Part shown: piece after piece, positions 37,546 to 46,953 of the stretch | Layout of the letters: each line of letters begins with the position of its first letter | How positions within the stretch are numbered: the stretch's first letter is position 1 | Source: Pseudomonas baltica | GTDB taxonomy: Bacteria; Pseudomonadota; Gammaproteobacteria; Pseudomonadales; Pseudomonadaceae | Assembly (NCBI RefSeq): GCF_031880315.1 | Contig: NZ_CP134771.1 | Coordinates: forward strand, 1,116,001-1,180,000 | DNA length: 64,000 bases | Direction: 5' to 3' | Position numbers and translations under genes: made by a program | The notes under the pieces: generated by a model | The model's input: the letters and a program-made list of their open reading frames with translations, nothing else | The model's database searches: none | Told to the model about the DNA's origin: nothing

Positions 37546-39075
37546 TCAGTGCCCGGATGCCGCCGGCCCGGCCTTGGCACTGAACGGCGGCTTGGCCAGC
37601 CAGACGAACACCACCAGCGCCGCGAACATCCAGCCCATCAACGTGAAGTAATCCACCGTCGACAGCATGTACGCCTGGCTTTCGACGATCTGGTCCAGTT
37701 GACTATAAGTCGTCTGCCCCGCTCCACCCATGACCTGCATCGTGTGCTGAGTCGCAGGATCGTAGGCCGTGATGCTCTCGGTCAGATAGGCATGGTGCTG
37801 ATTGGCACGGCGAATCCAGATCCAGGTCGTCAATGACGCCGCGAAGCTGCCTCCCAGCGTGCGCAAAAAGGTCGCCAGGCCCGATCCATCGGCAATCTGC
37901 GCCGGCGGCAAGTCCGAGAGCAGAATGCTCAGGGTCGGCATGAAGAACAACGCAATGCCGATCCCCATGAACAACTGCACCAGCGCAATGTGGGTGAAGT
38001 CCACCTGATTGGTGAAGCCTGCGCGCATGAAGCAGCTGGCACCGATGGCCGTGAAGGCAAGCCCGGAGAGGATCCGCAGGTCGAATTTTTGCGCGTACTT
38101 GCCCACGAACGGCGACATCAGTACCGGCAGGATACCGATCGGCGCTACCGCCAGCCCCGCCCAGGTTGCGGTGTAGCCCAATTGCGTCTGCAACCATTGC
38201 GGCAGGATCAGGTTGATGCCGAAGAACCCAGCGTAACCCATCACCAGGGTCATGGTGCCCACGCGGAAATTGCGATATTTGAACAGCCGCAGATTCACCA
38301 CCGGATGGTCGTCGGTCATTTCCCAGATGATGAACACCGTGAGCGCGATCGCCGAAATCACCGCGCCGATGATAATGAAGTTGGACTCGAACCAGTCCAT
38401 GTCATTGCCCTTGTCGAGCACCACCTGCAGCGCGCCGACCCCGATGATCAAGGTAATCAGGCCGATATAGTCCATGGGCTGGCGGCTGATAGTCACCGGC
38501 CGCGCCGCCAGTTGTTGACGCACGATCCCGGCCGCGATGATGCCCACCGGAATATTGATGAAGAAGATCCACGGCCAGCTGTAGCTGTCGGTGATCCAGC
38601 CGCCGAGGATGGGCCCGGCAATCGGTGCCACCACCGTGACCATGGCCAGCAGCGCCAGCGCCATCCCCCGCTTGGCAGGAGGGTAAACCGCGATCAGCAG
38701 CGTCTGGGTCATCGGGTACAGCGGCCCGGCCACCAGGCCCTGGATCACACGAAAGCCCACCAGTTCGGGCATCGACGTCGAGATACCACATAAAAACGAC
38801 GCCAGCACGAACAACAGCGTCGCCCACAGGAACAGCTTGACCTCACCGAAGCGGCGGCTCAGCCAGCCGGTCAGCGGCAAGGCAATGGCGTTGCTCACCG
38901 CAAACGAGGTAATGACCCAGGTGCCCTGCTCGGAACTCACCCCCAGGTTGCCGGAAATCGTCGGCAAGGCGACGTTGGCAATGGTGGTGTCGAGCACCTG
39001 CATGAATGTCGCCAGCGACAGCCCGATGGTACTGAGCAGCAGGCTGGGCGGCGTGAACGACGCATTGTTGCTCAT
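37546..39075 (-). CDS. emrB: DHA2-family MFS multidrug efflux pump
   Basis: 509 residues, 14 predicted membrane helices. The start at 39075 (MSNNASFTPP) follows GAAGGACAAGTG; 33 upstream in-frame residues are not family-like. LDTTIANVALPTISG is the DHA2 motif D1, and APIAGPILGGWITDSYSWPWIFFINIP is motif C. It pumps hydrophobic compounds out with the adaptor and outer-membrane partner encoded upstream. It is the last gene of the marR-OMF-emrA-emrB operon. Confidence 0.94.
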   Translation of the reverse strand: MSNNASFTPPSLLLSTIGLSLATFMQVLDTTIANVALPTISGNLGVSSEQGTWVITSFAVSNAIALPLTGWLSRRFGEVKLFLWATLLFVLASFLCGISTSMPELVGFRVIQGLVAGPLYPMTQTLLIAVYPPAKRGMALALLAMVTVVAPIAGPILGGWITDSYSWPWIFFINIPVGIIAAGIVRQQLAARPVTISRQPMDYIGLITLIIGVGALQVVLDKGNDMDWFESNFIIIGAVISAIALTVFIIWEMTDDHPVVNLRLFKYRNFRVGTMTLVMGYAGFFGINLILPQWLQTQLGYTATWAGLAVAPIGILPVLMSPFVGKYAQKFDLRILSGLAFTAIGASCFMRAGFTNQVDFTHIALVQLFMGIGIALFFMPTLSILLSDLPPAQIADGSGLATFLRTLGGSFAASLTTWIWIRRANQHHAYLTESITAYDPATQHTMQVMGGAGQTTYSQLDQIVESQAYMLSTVDYFTLMGWMFAALVVFVWLAKPPFSAKAGPAASGH

Positions 39076-39136
39076 CACTTGTCCTTCGAAGACGTGGCGC
39101 CGCGACTGGGCTCGTCGCGGCGCAGGTAGCAGCGGA

Positions 39137-40360
39137 TCAGCGCTGGGCGGTGCTGCCAGCGGCGCTGTTGTCACGGATCAGACGGGCGATCATGGCGTCG
39201 GCCTCACCCAGTTGCTGGTCGTAGACATTGGTGGTGAACGACGCCTTTTGCGGCGGTTGCTGCGCCAGTACCGGACCACTCTGGTCGTGCAGGTCGACAT
39301 CGACCACCGTCGACAGACCGATACGCAATGGGTGCCTGGCCAGCTCGTCGGCATTGATGTGAATACGTACCGGCACCCGCTGGACGATCTTGATCCAGTT
39401 ACCCGTGGCGTTCTGTGCCGGCAACAAGGCGAACGCGCTGCCGGTACCGGCGCCGAGGCTGTCGATGGTGCCGCTGTACTTGATGTCGCTGCCGTAGATG
39501 TCGGATTCGATCTCGACGGTCTGGCCGATGCGCATGTTACGCAGCTGGGTTTCCTTGAAATTGGCATCGATCCACAACTGGTTCAGCGGGATCACGGCCA
39601 TGGTCGCGGTGCCCGGCTGAATGCGTTGGCCCAGCTGCACGGTGCGCTTGGCGACGTAACCGGTGACCGGCGCGATCAGGGTGGTCCGCGCATTGGCCAG
39701 GTAGGCGTCACGCAGTTGCGCGGCCGCAACCTGCACGTCCGGATGGTCGGAAATCACCGTGGCATCCACCAGTGCCGAAGTGCTGGCCAGTTGTTGCAAG
39801 GCATTGTTCAACGCGCTCTGGGCCGAGCTCAGGTCGTCCTGCGCATGGGACAGTTCTTCCTGGGAAATCGCCCCGCCCGCAGCCAGGCTGCGACGGCGGT
39901 TGAAGTTGTCCTGAGCCTTTTGCACGTCGGAACGGCGCGCATTGACCTGCGCTTTCATGCCGTCGACGTTGCTGTACAGCCCGCGCACCTGGCGCACGGC
40001 CTTGGCCAGATTGGCCTGGGCGTTTTGCAGGGCGATCTTTGCGTCGGCCGGATCGAACTGCAGCAGCACTTGCCCGGCGTGCACCAGGTCACCGTCGTCG
40101 GCGCCGATGCTGGTGACGGTGCCGGTGACCAGCGGGGTAATTTCTACCACGTTGCCGTTGACGTAGGCGTCATCGGTGCTTTCGTTGAAGCGCCCGTAGA
40201 GTTCGTACCAGGCCCAGACGCCAAGGCCGCCGAGCACGACCACGATCAGCACGATAAACAGCATCAGCTTGCGCTTGCCGCCGCCTTTTTTCTGCGGTGC
40301 GGCTTTCTCTTGCGGCTGGGCGTTATTGTCGGGAGCAGTATTGGAAGAGGCAGTAGCCAT
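39137..40360 (-). CDS. emrA: EmrA-type membrane fusion (periplasmic adaptor) protein
   Basis: 407 residues. A Lys/Gln-rich cytosolic tail (1-~30) precedes one membrane helix (~31-52). The first lipoyl half begins TDDAYVNGNVVEITPLVTGTV, then there is a helical hairpin (~105-205) and a second half with TLIAPVTGYVAKRTVQLGQRI. It links EmrB to the outer-membrane channel. Confidence 0.93.
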   Translation of the reverse strand: MATASSNTAPDNNAQPQEKAAPQKKGGGKRKLMLFIVLIVVVLGGLGVWAWYELYGRFNESTDDAYVNGNVVEITPLVTGTVTSIGADDGDLVHAGQVLLQFDPADAKIALQNAQANLAKAVRQVRGLYSNVDGMKAQVNARRSDVQKAQDNFNRRRSLAAGGAISQEELSHAQDDLSSAQSALNNALQQLASTSALVDATVISDHPDVQVAAAQLRDAYLANARTTLIAPVTGYVAKRTVQLGQRIQPGTATMAVIPLNQLWIDANFKETQLRNMRIGQTVEIESDIYGSDIKYSGTIDSLGAGTGSAFALLPAQNATGNWIKIVQRVPVRIHINADELARHPLRIGLSTVVDVDLHDQSGPVLAQQPPQKASFTTNVYDQQLGEADAMIARLIRDNSAAGSTAQR

Positions 40361-40375
40361 GACAAGTACCTTGAA

Positions 40376-41845
40376 TTATTCAGTCGGCGTGGCGGTAGCG
40401 GAAGGCGCCTGGGCGAGTTGATCGTCCTGGAAGCCACCGCCCAGCGCCTGCATCAATTGGATCGACAGGTCGATCCGCTCGGCGTTGAGGCTGGCCAGTT
40501 GTTGTTGGGCCTGGAGCAATTGCTGTTCGATGGTCAGCACATCGACGTAGCTGCCGATGCCCGCGCCGTAGCGCTGGCTGACGCTGTCGTAGGAGCGCTG
40601 GGCAATCTCTGCGGCACGCTGCGACGCCTCGACCTGGCGATTCAGAGCACGCAGTTGGACGATGCTGTCGCTGACGTCACCCAGCGCCTTGACCAGGCTC
40701 TTGTTGTACTGCGCCACGGCCAGGTCGTAGTCGGCGTCCCGGGCATCGAGATTGGCGCGCAGTCGGCCACCGTCGAAAATCGGCAGCGACACCGCTGGCG
40801 CGATATTCCAGAAGCGGCTCGGACCGCCGAGCAGCGCGTCTCCGAGAATCGACTGCACGCCAGCCGCAGCGCTCAAGTTGAGGTTGGGATAGAAGCGCGT
40901 CTTGCTCGCCACCACATCCTTGCTCGCCGCCTCGACCCGCCAGCGCGCGGCCACCAGATCAGGACGGCGGCCCAACAGCTCGGCCGGCAAGGTCGACGGC
41001 AGTTGCACCACGCCTGGTTGCAAGACCTTCGGCCGGGCGATCTCGTTGGCGCGGTCGGGGCCTTTGCCCAGCAGCACGGCGAGGGCGATACGGGCGCTGG
41101 CCAGCTGCTTCTCGGCATTGATGGCCTGCTCCTGGGAGCTGGCCTGCAGGCTTTCGGTCTGCTGCAACTGGTAGTCGCTGTCGACGCCGGCCGTGTGCCG
41201 ACGCTGACCGAGGCTGAGCATCTGGCCGGTGCGTTTGAGATCCTCCTGGGCCAGGTCGGCGACGATGTGCGCCTGGCCCAGATTGCTGTAGGCCCGGGCG
41301 ACATCTGCGGCCAGGGTCAAGGCTGCCGCCTGACGATCGACTTCGGCTGCGCGGGCCTGCCCCAGCGCCGCTTCCCAGGCCGCGCGCTCGCCGCCCCAGA
41401 GGTCGAAGTTGTAGTTGAACGTGGCCTCGATATTGCGCGAGGTCGAATAAGCCTCACCTACCCCCAGTGGATCCTGCTCGCGATTGAAGCGCGCGCGCTG
41501 GACACTGGCGTCGGCATCGAGGGTCGGGCTGCGATCGGCATCGGCGGCGGCGGCCGCAGCAACTGCCTGATGGCTGCGGGCGCTGGCGATCTGCATGTCC
41601 GGGCTGTCGCGCAGGGCTTCCTTGATCAGGCCGTCGAGCTGCGGATCGCCGAGGCTGGTCCACCAGTCGCGCTTGGGCCAGGCGGCGGGCGACAGGGTGA
41701 TACCTGCCAGCGATTGACCGGCCTTGAGGTCTTGCGCCTTGAGGCTTTTGCCCTGAGTGTCGAGACCGTGAAAATTGGCGCACCCGGCCAGGCTCATGGC
41801 GACCAGCACCAGGCTCAAGCGAAGACGCTGTGATGTTCCGCTCAT
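40376..41845 (-). CDS. Outer-membrane efflux factor (NodT/OprM-like lipoprotein)
   Basis: 489 residues from MSGTSQRLRLSLVLVAMSLAGC; the lipobox LAGC marks a lipoprotein. The ATG overlaps the marR stop by four bases (ATGA). Two RND-type outer-membrane-factor repeats follow: WWTSLGDPQLDGLIKEALRDSPDM, LWGGERAAWEAALGQARAAEVD, then LLGRRPDLVAARWRVEAA and LPIFDGGRLRANLD. It completes the tripartite pump with EmrA and EmrB. Confidence 0.93.
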   Translation of the reverse strand: MSGTSQRLRLSLVLVAMSLAGCANFHGLDTQGKSLKAQDLKAGQSLAGITLSPAAWPKRDWWTSLGDPQLDGLIKEALRDSPDMQIASARSHQAVAAAAAADADRSPTLDADASVQRARFNREQDPLGVGEAYSTSRNIEATFNYNFDLWGGERAAWEAALGQARAAEVDRQAAALTLAADVARAYSNLGQAHIVADLAQEDLKRTGQMLSLGQRRHTAGVDSDYQLQQTESLQASSQEQAINAEKQLASARIALAVLLGKGPDRANEIARPKVLQPGVVQLPSTLPAELLGRRPDLVAARWRVEAASKDVVASKTRFYPNLNLSAAAGVQSILGDALLGGPSRFWNIAPAVSLPIFDGGRLRANLDARDADYDLAVAQYNKSLVKALGDVSDSIVQLRALNRQVEASQRAAEIAQRSYDSVSQRYGAGIGSYVDVLTIEQQLLQAQQQLASLNAERIDLSIQLMQALGGGFQDDQLAQAPSATATPTE

Positions 41846-42318
41846 TTCATTTGACCTATGCGCGCTATCGTCAGGGCATCCCCGGCAGCGACCAGTACTT
41901 TCATCAGAATGCGCTCCAGATCGGCCAATTCTGCCGGCTCGAGCACGCCTACCAGTTGATTCATTGCGTCGGCACCAATGTGCGGCAGGCGGTCGGCAAG
42001 GCGCTGACCGGCATCCGTCAACTCGAGCCGGATCTGTCGGCGATCGGCTTCGCTGCGGCGGCGCTTGATCAAATCCTTTTGTTCCAGACGATCGAGCATC
42101 CGAGTCATCGAGCCGCTGTCCAGCGACAGGTACCGGCACAGCTCTGCCGGGGTATCGACATCGAATTGCTGAACGATGATCAGCACCTTGAATTGCGCAG
42201 CGGTGACGCCATCCGGCTCAAGATGGGCATCGAGGATACGGTCCTTGACCATGCTGCTGCGGCCCATCAACAGGCCGATGGTGCAGCTTCGGAAGTTCTC
42301 GGGAGTGAAGTGTTTCAT
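41842..42318 (-). CDS. MarR-family repressor of the efflux operon
   Basis: 158 residues. The winged helix spans ~40-110: LEPDGVTAAQFKVLIIVQQF, CRYLSLDSGSMTRMLDRLEQ (recognition helix) and IKRRRSEADRRQIRLELTDAG (wing). It is the first gene of the operon. Two copies of a 12-bp palindrome lie in and just after its promoter, which supports autorepression relieved by a pump substrate. Confidence 0.92.
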   Translation of the reverse strand: MKHFTPENFRSCTIGLLMGRSSMVKDRILDAHLEPDGVTAAQFKVLIIVQQFDVDTPAELCRYLSLDSGSMTRMLDRLEQKDLIKRRRSEADRRQIRLELTDAGQRLADRLPHIGADAMNQLVGVLEPAELADLERILMKVLVAAGDALTIARIGQMK

Positions 42319-42336
42319 GCAGATCGACCCAAAGCC

Positions 42337-42389
42337 CTGCCTAGGCAGATAATGTGTCTAGATGTTACTGCTTAGGCAGCGAATGTCAA
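42337..42389 (-). promoter_or_regulatory. Promoter and twin MarR operators of the efflux operon
   Basis: On the minus strand TTGACA (42389-42384), 16 bp and TAACAT (42367-42362). CTGCTTAGGCAG (42368-42379) fills the spacer. The perfect palindrome CTGCCTAGGCAG (42337-42348) lies just downstream of the predicted start near 42355. The two centres are 31 bp apart, about three helical turns, so two repressor dimers could bind the same face. Confidence 0.7.
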
Positions 42390-42503
42390 ATCACTTATTA
42401 GCATGCTATGTAATTGGCGAAATGCCGCCACCTTGTGGGGATGGGTTGCTCGTTCGGTGGCGAAGGGGGCATTTGCAGCGGTGATGTTCTGCGGTGTCGC
42501 TTA

Positions 42504-42537
42504 GGGCCTCTTCGCGAGCAAGCTTTGCTCCTACAGG
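42504..42537. repeat. Single REP (GGCCTCTTCGCG type)
   Basis: GGGCCTCTTCGCGAGCAAGC and the following CTCCTACAGG match the REP at 36626-36661. It sits between miaE and the divergently placed efflux promoter region; the rest of the 297-bp gap holds no gene that I can see. Confidence 0.75.
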
Positions 42538-42615
42538 CGCGAGCAGACCCTGAGTCTTGCACCTACTTGGAGCGGAGCTTGTTCCGAAGCGGCCAGCGCA
42601 GGCAAATGGAAAGGA

Positions 42616-43215
42616 TCAGGCAGGCACGCCGCTATGAAAGCGGAATTCCGGATCGGGGCTTTCGATCAGCTCGGCCTCAGCGACCCGCACTCGCTCGATG
42701 ACCTTGGCGATGTCGGCCGCGTCCCCGTGCTGGTAGGCCAGCTTCAAGTAGCCTTGATAATGCCGCGCTTCGCTTTTCAGCAAACCATGGTAGAAACGCC
42801 CCAACTCTTCATCCAGATGCGGCACCAGCGCTTCGAAACGCTCGCAGCTACGGGCTTCGATAAAGGCACCGACCACCAGCGTATCCACCAGCTTGACCGG
42901 TTCATGGCTGCGCACCTGCTTGCGCAAGGCCGAGGCATAACGCCCTGCGCTCAGAGGCTGGAGTTCAATCCTGCGCTTCTTCATCAGGCGCATGACCTGC
43001 TCGTGGTGCACCAGCTCCTCGCGGGCCAGGCGCGACATCATGTTGATCACGTCGGCGTGCACGGGGTAACGGGCGATCATGCTCAGGGCCGTGGAGGCTG
43101 CCTTGAACTCGCAGTTCTTGTGATCCAGCAGCAGCGTGGTCAGGTCCGCCAGCGCGGCCTCGACCCAGGCGTGGGGCGTGCGGCAACCGAGAAAATCATG
43201 AATTTCGGCCAGCAT
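42616..43215 (-). CDS. miaE: tRNA-(ms2io6A37) hydroxylase
   Basis: 199 residues from the ATG at 43215, which has GGGGAA eight bases upstream; the GTG two codons earlier is too close to it. It hydroxylates 2-methylthio-N6-isopentenyl-adenosine at tRNA position 37 using O2 and a di-iron centre. Ligands fit the Glu/His pairs in HKNCEFKAASTAL, REELVHHEQVM, FIEARSCERFE and LKSEARHYQGYL. Ferritin-like helical bundle throughout. Confidence 0.93.
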   Translation of the reverse strand: MLAEIHDFLGCRTPHAWVEAALADLTTLLLDHKNCEFKAASTALSMIARYPVHADVINMMSRLAREELVHHEQVMRLMKKRRIELQPLSAGRYASALRKQVRSHEPVKLVDTLVVGAFIEARSCERFEALVPHLDEELGRFYHGLLKSEARHYQGYLKLAYQHGDAADIAKVIERVRVAEAELIESPDPEFRFHSGVPA

Positions 43216-43263
43216 GGGCACGGTTCCCCTGTCAAAAGCGCGGGATTATAGAGGGCACCGGCA

Positions 43264-43354
43264 CAGGTAGCGAGGGGGCTGCGCGGCTGGCGCTGAAAAA
43301 TCGTATCGGTGACATCTTTGGGAGACTGTCGGGGCAAGCACCCTCGCTACAGGA
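43264..43354. repeat. REP doublet (GTAGCGAGGGGG type)
   Basis: CAGGTAGCGAGGGGGC at 43264-43279 and an inverted partner ending CCCTCGCTACAG at 43331-43352. It is the same family as the pair at 26260. The TAG stop of the next gene (43349-43347) lies inside the second arm. Confidence 0.75.
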
Positions 43355-43829
43355 TTCGATTGGCGCCCAGGGCGTCCTCAAGAAAGCCTGGCGCGATGTA
43401 GCGCTCGTAGTGCGCTTCGGACAGGATGAAGAATTCCCGATCAATGGCATCCCGCAATTGCGGCAGGTCCCAGTCGCGAAACTCCGGCAGCAGCACGATG
43501 CCATATGCTTCAAGATTGACGATCACTCGCGCACCGCGCGCAATCAATTGATATGCCCAGCAATACACCGACTGCTGCTCGACGAAGCGGATCTTGCGCT
43601 GCAGCAATTGCTCGCGCAGGCGCCCCGCGTCGAACACCTCCAGCTTGGCCTCCATCACCTGCGCCAGCAGTTGTTCGAGGCGCAACCAGACGGCACGCTT
43701 GGCCGCCTCGTCGTAACCGTTCCAGTGGATCACTTCATGATGGAAGCGCTTGCAGCCACGGCACACCAGATCCCCGTAAACAGTGGAGCAAAGGCCGACG
43801 CAGGGGGTTTTGATGGAGTTATTGGACAT
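43347..43829 (-). CDS. DUF1289 protein with C-terminal extension
   Basis: 160 residues from MSNNSIKTPCVGLCSTVYGD. The first ~55 residues are a DUF1289 domain with Cys residues in CVGLCSTVYGDLVCRGCKRF, probably a metal site, and HHEVIHWNGYDEAAKRAV. The remaining ~105 residues (e.g. LLAQVMEAKLEVFDAGRL, RGARVIVNLEAYGIVLLP) are not part of that domain and I do not recognise them. Its function is unknown. No clear ribosome site before the ATG. Confidence 0.8.
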   Translation of the reverse strand: MSNNSIKTPCVGLCSTVYGDLVCRGCKRFHHEVIHWNGYDEAAKRAVWLRLEQLLAQVMEAKLEVFDAGRLREQLLQRKIRFVEQQSVYCWAYQLIARGARVIVNLEAYGIVLLPEFRDWDLPQLRDAIDREFFILSEAHYERYIAPGFLEDALGANRIL

Positions 43830-43939
43830 GGCGACACGGAGCACTGACAAGCGGAACAGACGTCCATGTTAGCCCTTTGTCTAACGAGGGTCACCCCAGA
43901 AGTCGCAGGGCTTAACTTACCTTTCTTGTTTTTTTGCCG

Positions 43940-43945
43940 TAGAAT
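43940..43945 (+). promoter_or_regulatory. Possible -10 element for the acnB leader
   Basis: TAGAAT preceded at 17 bp by the weak TTACCT. It would start a ~280 nt leader at about 43952. Another promoter may exist nearer the gene. Confidence 0.35.
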
Positions 43946-43981
43946 CATGCAGCCTTTCCAAGGCAACAAAAATATCCGTTG

Positions 43982-44115
43982 GAAGCTGTTTTCAAAGCGT
44001 CACGAGCACAGTCGATCCAGCAGGACGGAATGGAAGCAGGTTTTACCCCCTTTAATCTGCCCCAGCCCTCATCAAGCCTCCCGTCCTGCAGGCGTAAAAC
44101 TTTGAAAGCAGCTTC
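43982..44115 (+). promoter_or_regulatory. Large nested hairpin in the acnB leader (candidate structured RNA)
   Basis: An outer 16-bp stem pairs 43982-43997 with 44100-44115 (one G-U). An inner 9-bp stem pairs GCAGGACGG (44020-44028) with CCGTCCTGC (44081-44089). A GCAG/CTGC stem (44036-44039, 44057-44060) lies inside. Three ANGGA motifs (44025-44029, 44030-44034, 44119-44123) resemble RsmA/RsmE sites. A further GTCCCG/CGGGAC hairpin (44195-44209) stands just before the acnB ribosome site. No terminator or ORF is seen, so it may be a cis-regulatory leader or an independent small RNA. Unassigned to any family I know. Confidence 0.55.
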
Positions 44116-44229
44116 TGCAAGGAATGTCCGTCACCCAGGCTAAACGGCCCAAGAAGCCGTGCAGCGCATGGGCGCGGGGATTTACTGGATGAGCGTCCCG
44201 ATCCGGGACCACTGATGAGGGTAATGACT

Positions 44230-46839
44230 GTGCTTGAAGCCTACCGCAAACACATTGAAGAGCGTGCCGCCCAGGGTATCGTGCCCCAGCCGCTTAACGC
44301 CGAACAAACTGCAGGCCTGGTCGAGCTGCTGAAAAATCCCCCTGCCGGCGAAGAATCCGTACTGGTCGACCTGATCACCAACCGCGTGCCACCGGGCGTG
44401 GACGAAGCGGCCTACGTCAAGGCCGGTTTCCTGTCCGCCCTGGCTAAAGGTGAAGTCACCTCGCCCCTGATCGACAAGAAGCGCGCCACTGAACTGCTGG
44501 GCACCATGCAGGGCGGCTACAACATCGCCACCCTGGTCGAGCTGCTTGACGACGCCGACCTGGCCTCCGTCGCCGCCGAACAGCTCAAGCACACGCTGCT
44601 GATGTTCGACGCCTTCCACGACGTCGCTGAAAAAGCCAAGAACGGCAATGCCCACGCCCAAGGCGTGCTGCAATCCTGGGCTGATGGCGAGTGGTTCAAG
44701 AAGCGTCCGACCCTGGCCGACAAGATCAGCCTGCGCGTCTTCAAGGTCACCGGCGAGACCAACACCGACGACCTCTCCCCTGCTCCCGATGCCTGGTCGC
44801 GCCCCGACATCCCGCTGCACGCCCTGGCCATGCTGAAAATGGCCCGTGACGGTATCGTGCCGGACGTGCAAGGCTCCATCGGCCCGATGAAGCAGATCGC
44901 CCAGATGTACGGCGACGGCTTCCCGGTCGCCTACGTCGGCGACGTGGTCGGTACCGGCTCGTCGCGTAAATCGGCGACCAACTCCGTGCTGTGGTTCTTC
45001 GGCGACGACATCCCGTTCGTGCCGAACAAGCGCGCCGGTGGATTCTGCTTCGGCTCCAAGATCGCTCCGATCTTCTACAACACCATGGAAGACGCCGGCG
45101 CTCTGCCGATCGAATTCGACGTCAGCAACATCAACATGGGCGACGTCATCGACCTGTACCCGCACCAGGGCAAGGTCTGCAAGCACGACAGCGACGAAGT
45201 GATCACCACGTTCGAACTGAAAACCCCGGTTCTGCTGGACGAAGTCCGCGCCGGCGGCCGTATCCCGCTGATCGTCGGTCGCGGGCTGACCGACAAGGCA
45301 CGGGCCGAGCTGGGCCTGGGCCCGACCGATCTGTTCAAGCTGCCTGAAGCCCCGGTCGATACCGGCAAGGGCTTCACCCTGGCGCAGAAGATGGTCGGCA
45401 AAGCGTGCGGCCTGCCCGCCGACAAGGGCGTGCGCCCTGGCACCTATTGCGAACCGAAGATGACCACCGTCGGCTCTCAGGACACCACCGGCCCGATGAC
45501 CCGCGACGAGCTCAAAGACCTCGCCTGCCTGGGCTTCTCGGCCGACCTGGTGATGCAGTCGTTCTGCCACACTGCCGCCTATCCAAAGCCGATCGACGTC
45601 ACCACCCACCACACCCTGCCGGATTTCATCCGCACCCGTGGCGGCGTGTCCCTGCGTCCTGGCGACGGCATCATCCACAGCTGGCTGAACCGCATGCTGC
45701 TGCCTGACACCGTCGGCACCGGCGGCGATTCGCACACCCGCTTCCCGATCGGCATCTCGTTCCCGGCCGGTTCCGGGCTGGTCGCCTTCGCCGCAGCCAC
45801 TGGCGTCATGCCGCTGGACATGCCGGAGTCGGTACTGGTGCGCTTCAAAGGCAAGCTGAACCCCGGCATCACCCTGCGCGACCTGGTTCACGCGATTCCT
45901 TACTACGGCATCCAGAACGGCCTGCTGACCGTCGAGAAGAAAGGCAAGATCAACGCCTTCTCCGGCCGCATCCTGGAAATCGAAGGCCTCGACGACCTGA
46001 CCGTCGAACAGGCTTTCGAGCTGTCCGACGCCTCGGCCGAACGCTCCGCTGCTGGCTGCACCATCAAGCTGCCAGAAAAAGCCATCGCCGAGTACCTGAA
46101 GTCCAACATCACCCTGCTGCGCTGGATGATCAGCGAAGGCTACGGTGACACCCGGACCATGGAACGTCGCGCGCAGGCGATGGAAGCCTGGATCGCCAAG
46201 CCGGACCTGCTGTCCGCCGACGCCGATGCCGAATACGCCGAGATCATCGAGATCGACCTGGCCGACATCAAGGAGCCGGTGCTCTGCGCGCCGAACGATC
46301 CGGACGACGCCCGCCTGCTGTCCAGCGTTCAAGGCCAGAAGATCGACGAAGTGTTCATCGGTTCGTGCATGACCAACATCGGCCACTTCCGCGCTGCGGG
46401 CAAGTTGCTGGAAAAGGTCAAAGGCCAGCTGCCAACCCGTCTGTGGCTGTCGCCACCGACCAAGATGGACGCTCACCAGCTCACCGAAGAAGGCTACTAC
46501 GGCATCTACGGCAAAGCCGGCGCACGCATGGAAATGCCGGGCTGCTCGCTGTGCATGGGTAACCAGGCACGGGTAGAACCGAACTCCACCGTGGTGTCGA
46601 CCTCGACCCGTAACTTCCCGAACCGTCTGGGCGATGGCGCCAACGTCTACCTGGCTTCCGCCGAACTGGCCGCCGTTGCCTCGATCCTGGGCAAGCTGCC
46701 AACGGTCGAGGAATACATGGAGTACGCCGCCAGCATCGACAGCATGGCAGCGGACGTGTACCGCTACCTGAGCTTCGACCAGATCGCCGAGTTCCGCGAG
46801 GCAGCTGCCAACGCAAACATTCCGGTGGTTCAGGCGTAA
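44230..46839 (+). CDS. acnB: Aconitate hydratase B / 2-methylisocitrate dehydratase
   Basis: 869 residues from the GTG at 44230 ([16 protein letters not shown]). GAGGG lies eight bases upstream of this GTG but only two from the ATG at 44224. It interconverts citrate and isocitrate through a [4Fe-4S] cluster. The HEAT-like N-terminal domain (1-~155) is particular to AcnB. Cluster Cys residues are in [25 protein letters not shown] and [12 protein letters not shown], the last two forming the CxxC-type site. Apo-AcnB can bind mRNA in other bacteria. A long structured leader precedes it and a strong terminator follows. Confidence 0.97.
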   Translation: MLEAYRKHIEERAAQGIVPQPLNAEQTAGLVELLKNPPAGEESVLVDLITNRVPPGVDEAAYVKAGFLSALAKGEVTSPLIDKKRATELLGTMQGGYNIATLVELLDDADLASVAAEQLKHTLLMFDAFHDVAEKAKNGNAHAQGVLQSWADGEWFKKRPTLADKISLRVFKVTGETNTDDLSPAPDAWSRPDIPLHALAMLKMARDGIVPDVQGSIGPMKQIAQMYGDGFPVAYVGDVVGTGSSRKSATNSVLWFFGDDIPFVPNKRAGGFCFGSKIAPIFYNTMEDAGALPIEFDVSNINMGDVIDLYPHQGKVCKHDSDEVITTFELKTPVLLDEVRAGGRIPLIVGRGLTDKARAELGLGPTDLFKLPEAPVDTGKGFTLAQKMVGKACGLPADKGVRPGTYCEPKMTTVGSQDTTGPMTRDELKDLACLGFSADLVMQSFCHTAAYPKPIDVTTHHTLPDFIRTRGGVSLRPGDGIIHSWLNRMLLPDTVGTGGDSHTRFPIGISFPAGSGLVAFAAATGVMPLDMPESVLVRFKGKLNPGITLRDLVHAIPYYGIQNGLLTVEKKGKINAFSGRILEIEGLDDLTVEQAFELSDASAERSAAGCTIKLPEKAIAEYLKSNITLLRWMISEGYGDTRTMERRAQAMEAWIAKPDLLSADADAEYAEIIEIDLADIKEPVLCAPNDPDDARLLSSVQGQKIDEVFIGSCMTNIGHFRAAGKLLEKVKGQLPTRLWLSPPTKMDAHQLTEEGYYGIYGKAGARMEMPGCSLCMGNQARVEPNSTVVSTSTRNFPNRLGDGANVYLASAELAAVASILGKLPTVEEYMEYAASIDSMAADVYRYLSFDQIAEFREAAANANIPVVQA

Positions 46840-46857
46840 TCAGTAACCCGCAGTAAA

Positions 46858-46894
46858 AGAAAACCCGCCAGCGTAACCACTGGCGGGTTTTTTA
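46858..46894 (+). terminator. Rho-independent terminator after acnB
   Basis: AAACCCGCCAG pairs with CTGGCGGGTTT around an 8-base loop, then T6. Confidence 0.92.
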
Positions 46895-46953
46895 TTGTGT
46901 TCCTTTTACGCTTGGTGCTTCTAATTGATCAGGATGGGGCTCTATCCCGGCAA

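Noticed and set aside
26260..43354. Repeated palindromes considered as a CRISPR array
   Set aside because: Copies are scattered singly or as inverted pairs between genes, not regularly spaced, and there are no cas genes.
44215..44229. Upstream starts of acnB (ATG at 44215 and 44224)
   Set aside because: The ribosome site GAGGG lies between or too near them; the GTG at 44230 has correct spacing and gives the conserved N-terminus.
43850..44230. 4.5S, 6S or Rsm-type known small RNA gene upstream of acnB
   Set aside because: The signature loop of SRP RNA and the long open-bubble form of 6S are absent. The GGA motifs are not in the regular stem-loop heads of RsmX/Y/Z, so I leave the element unassigned.
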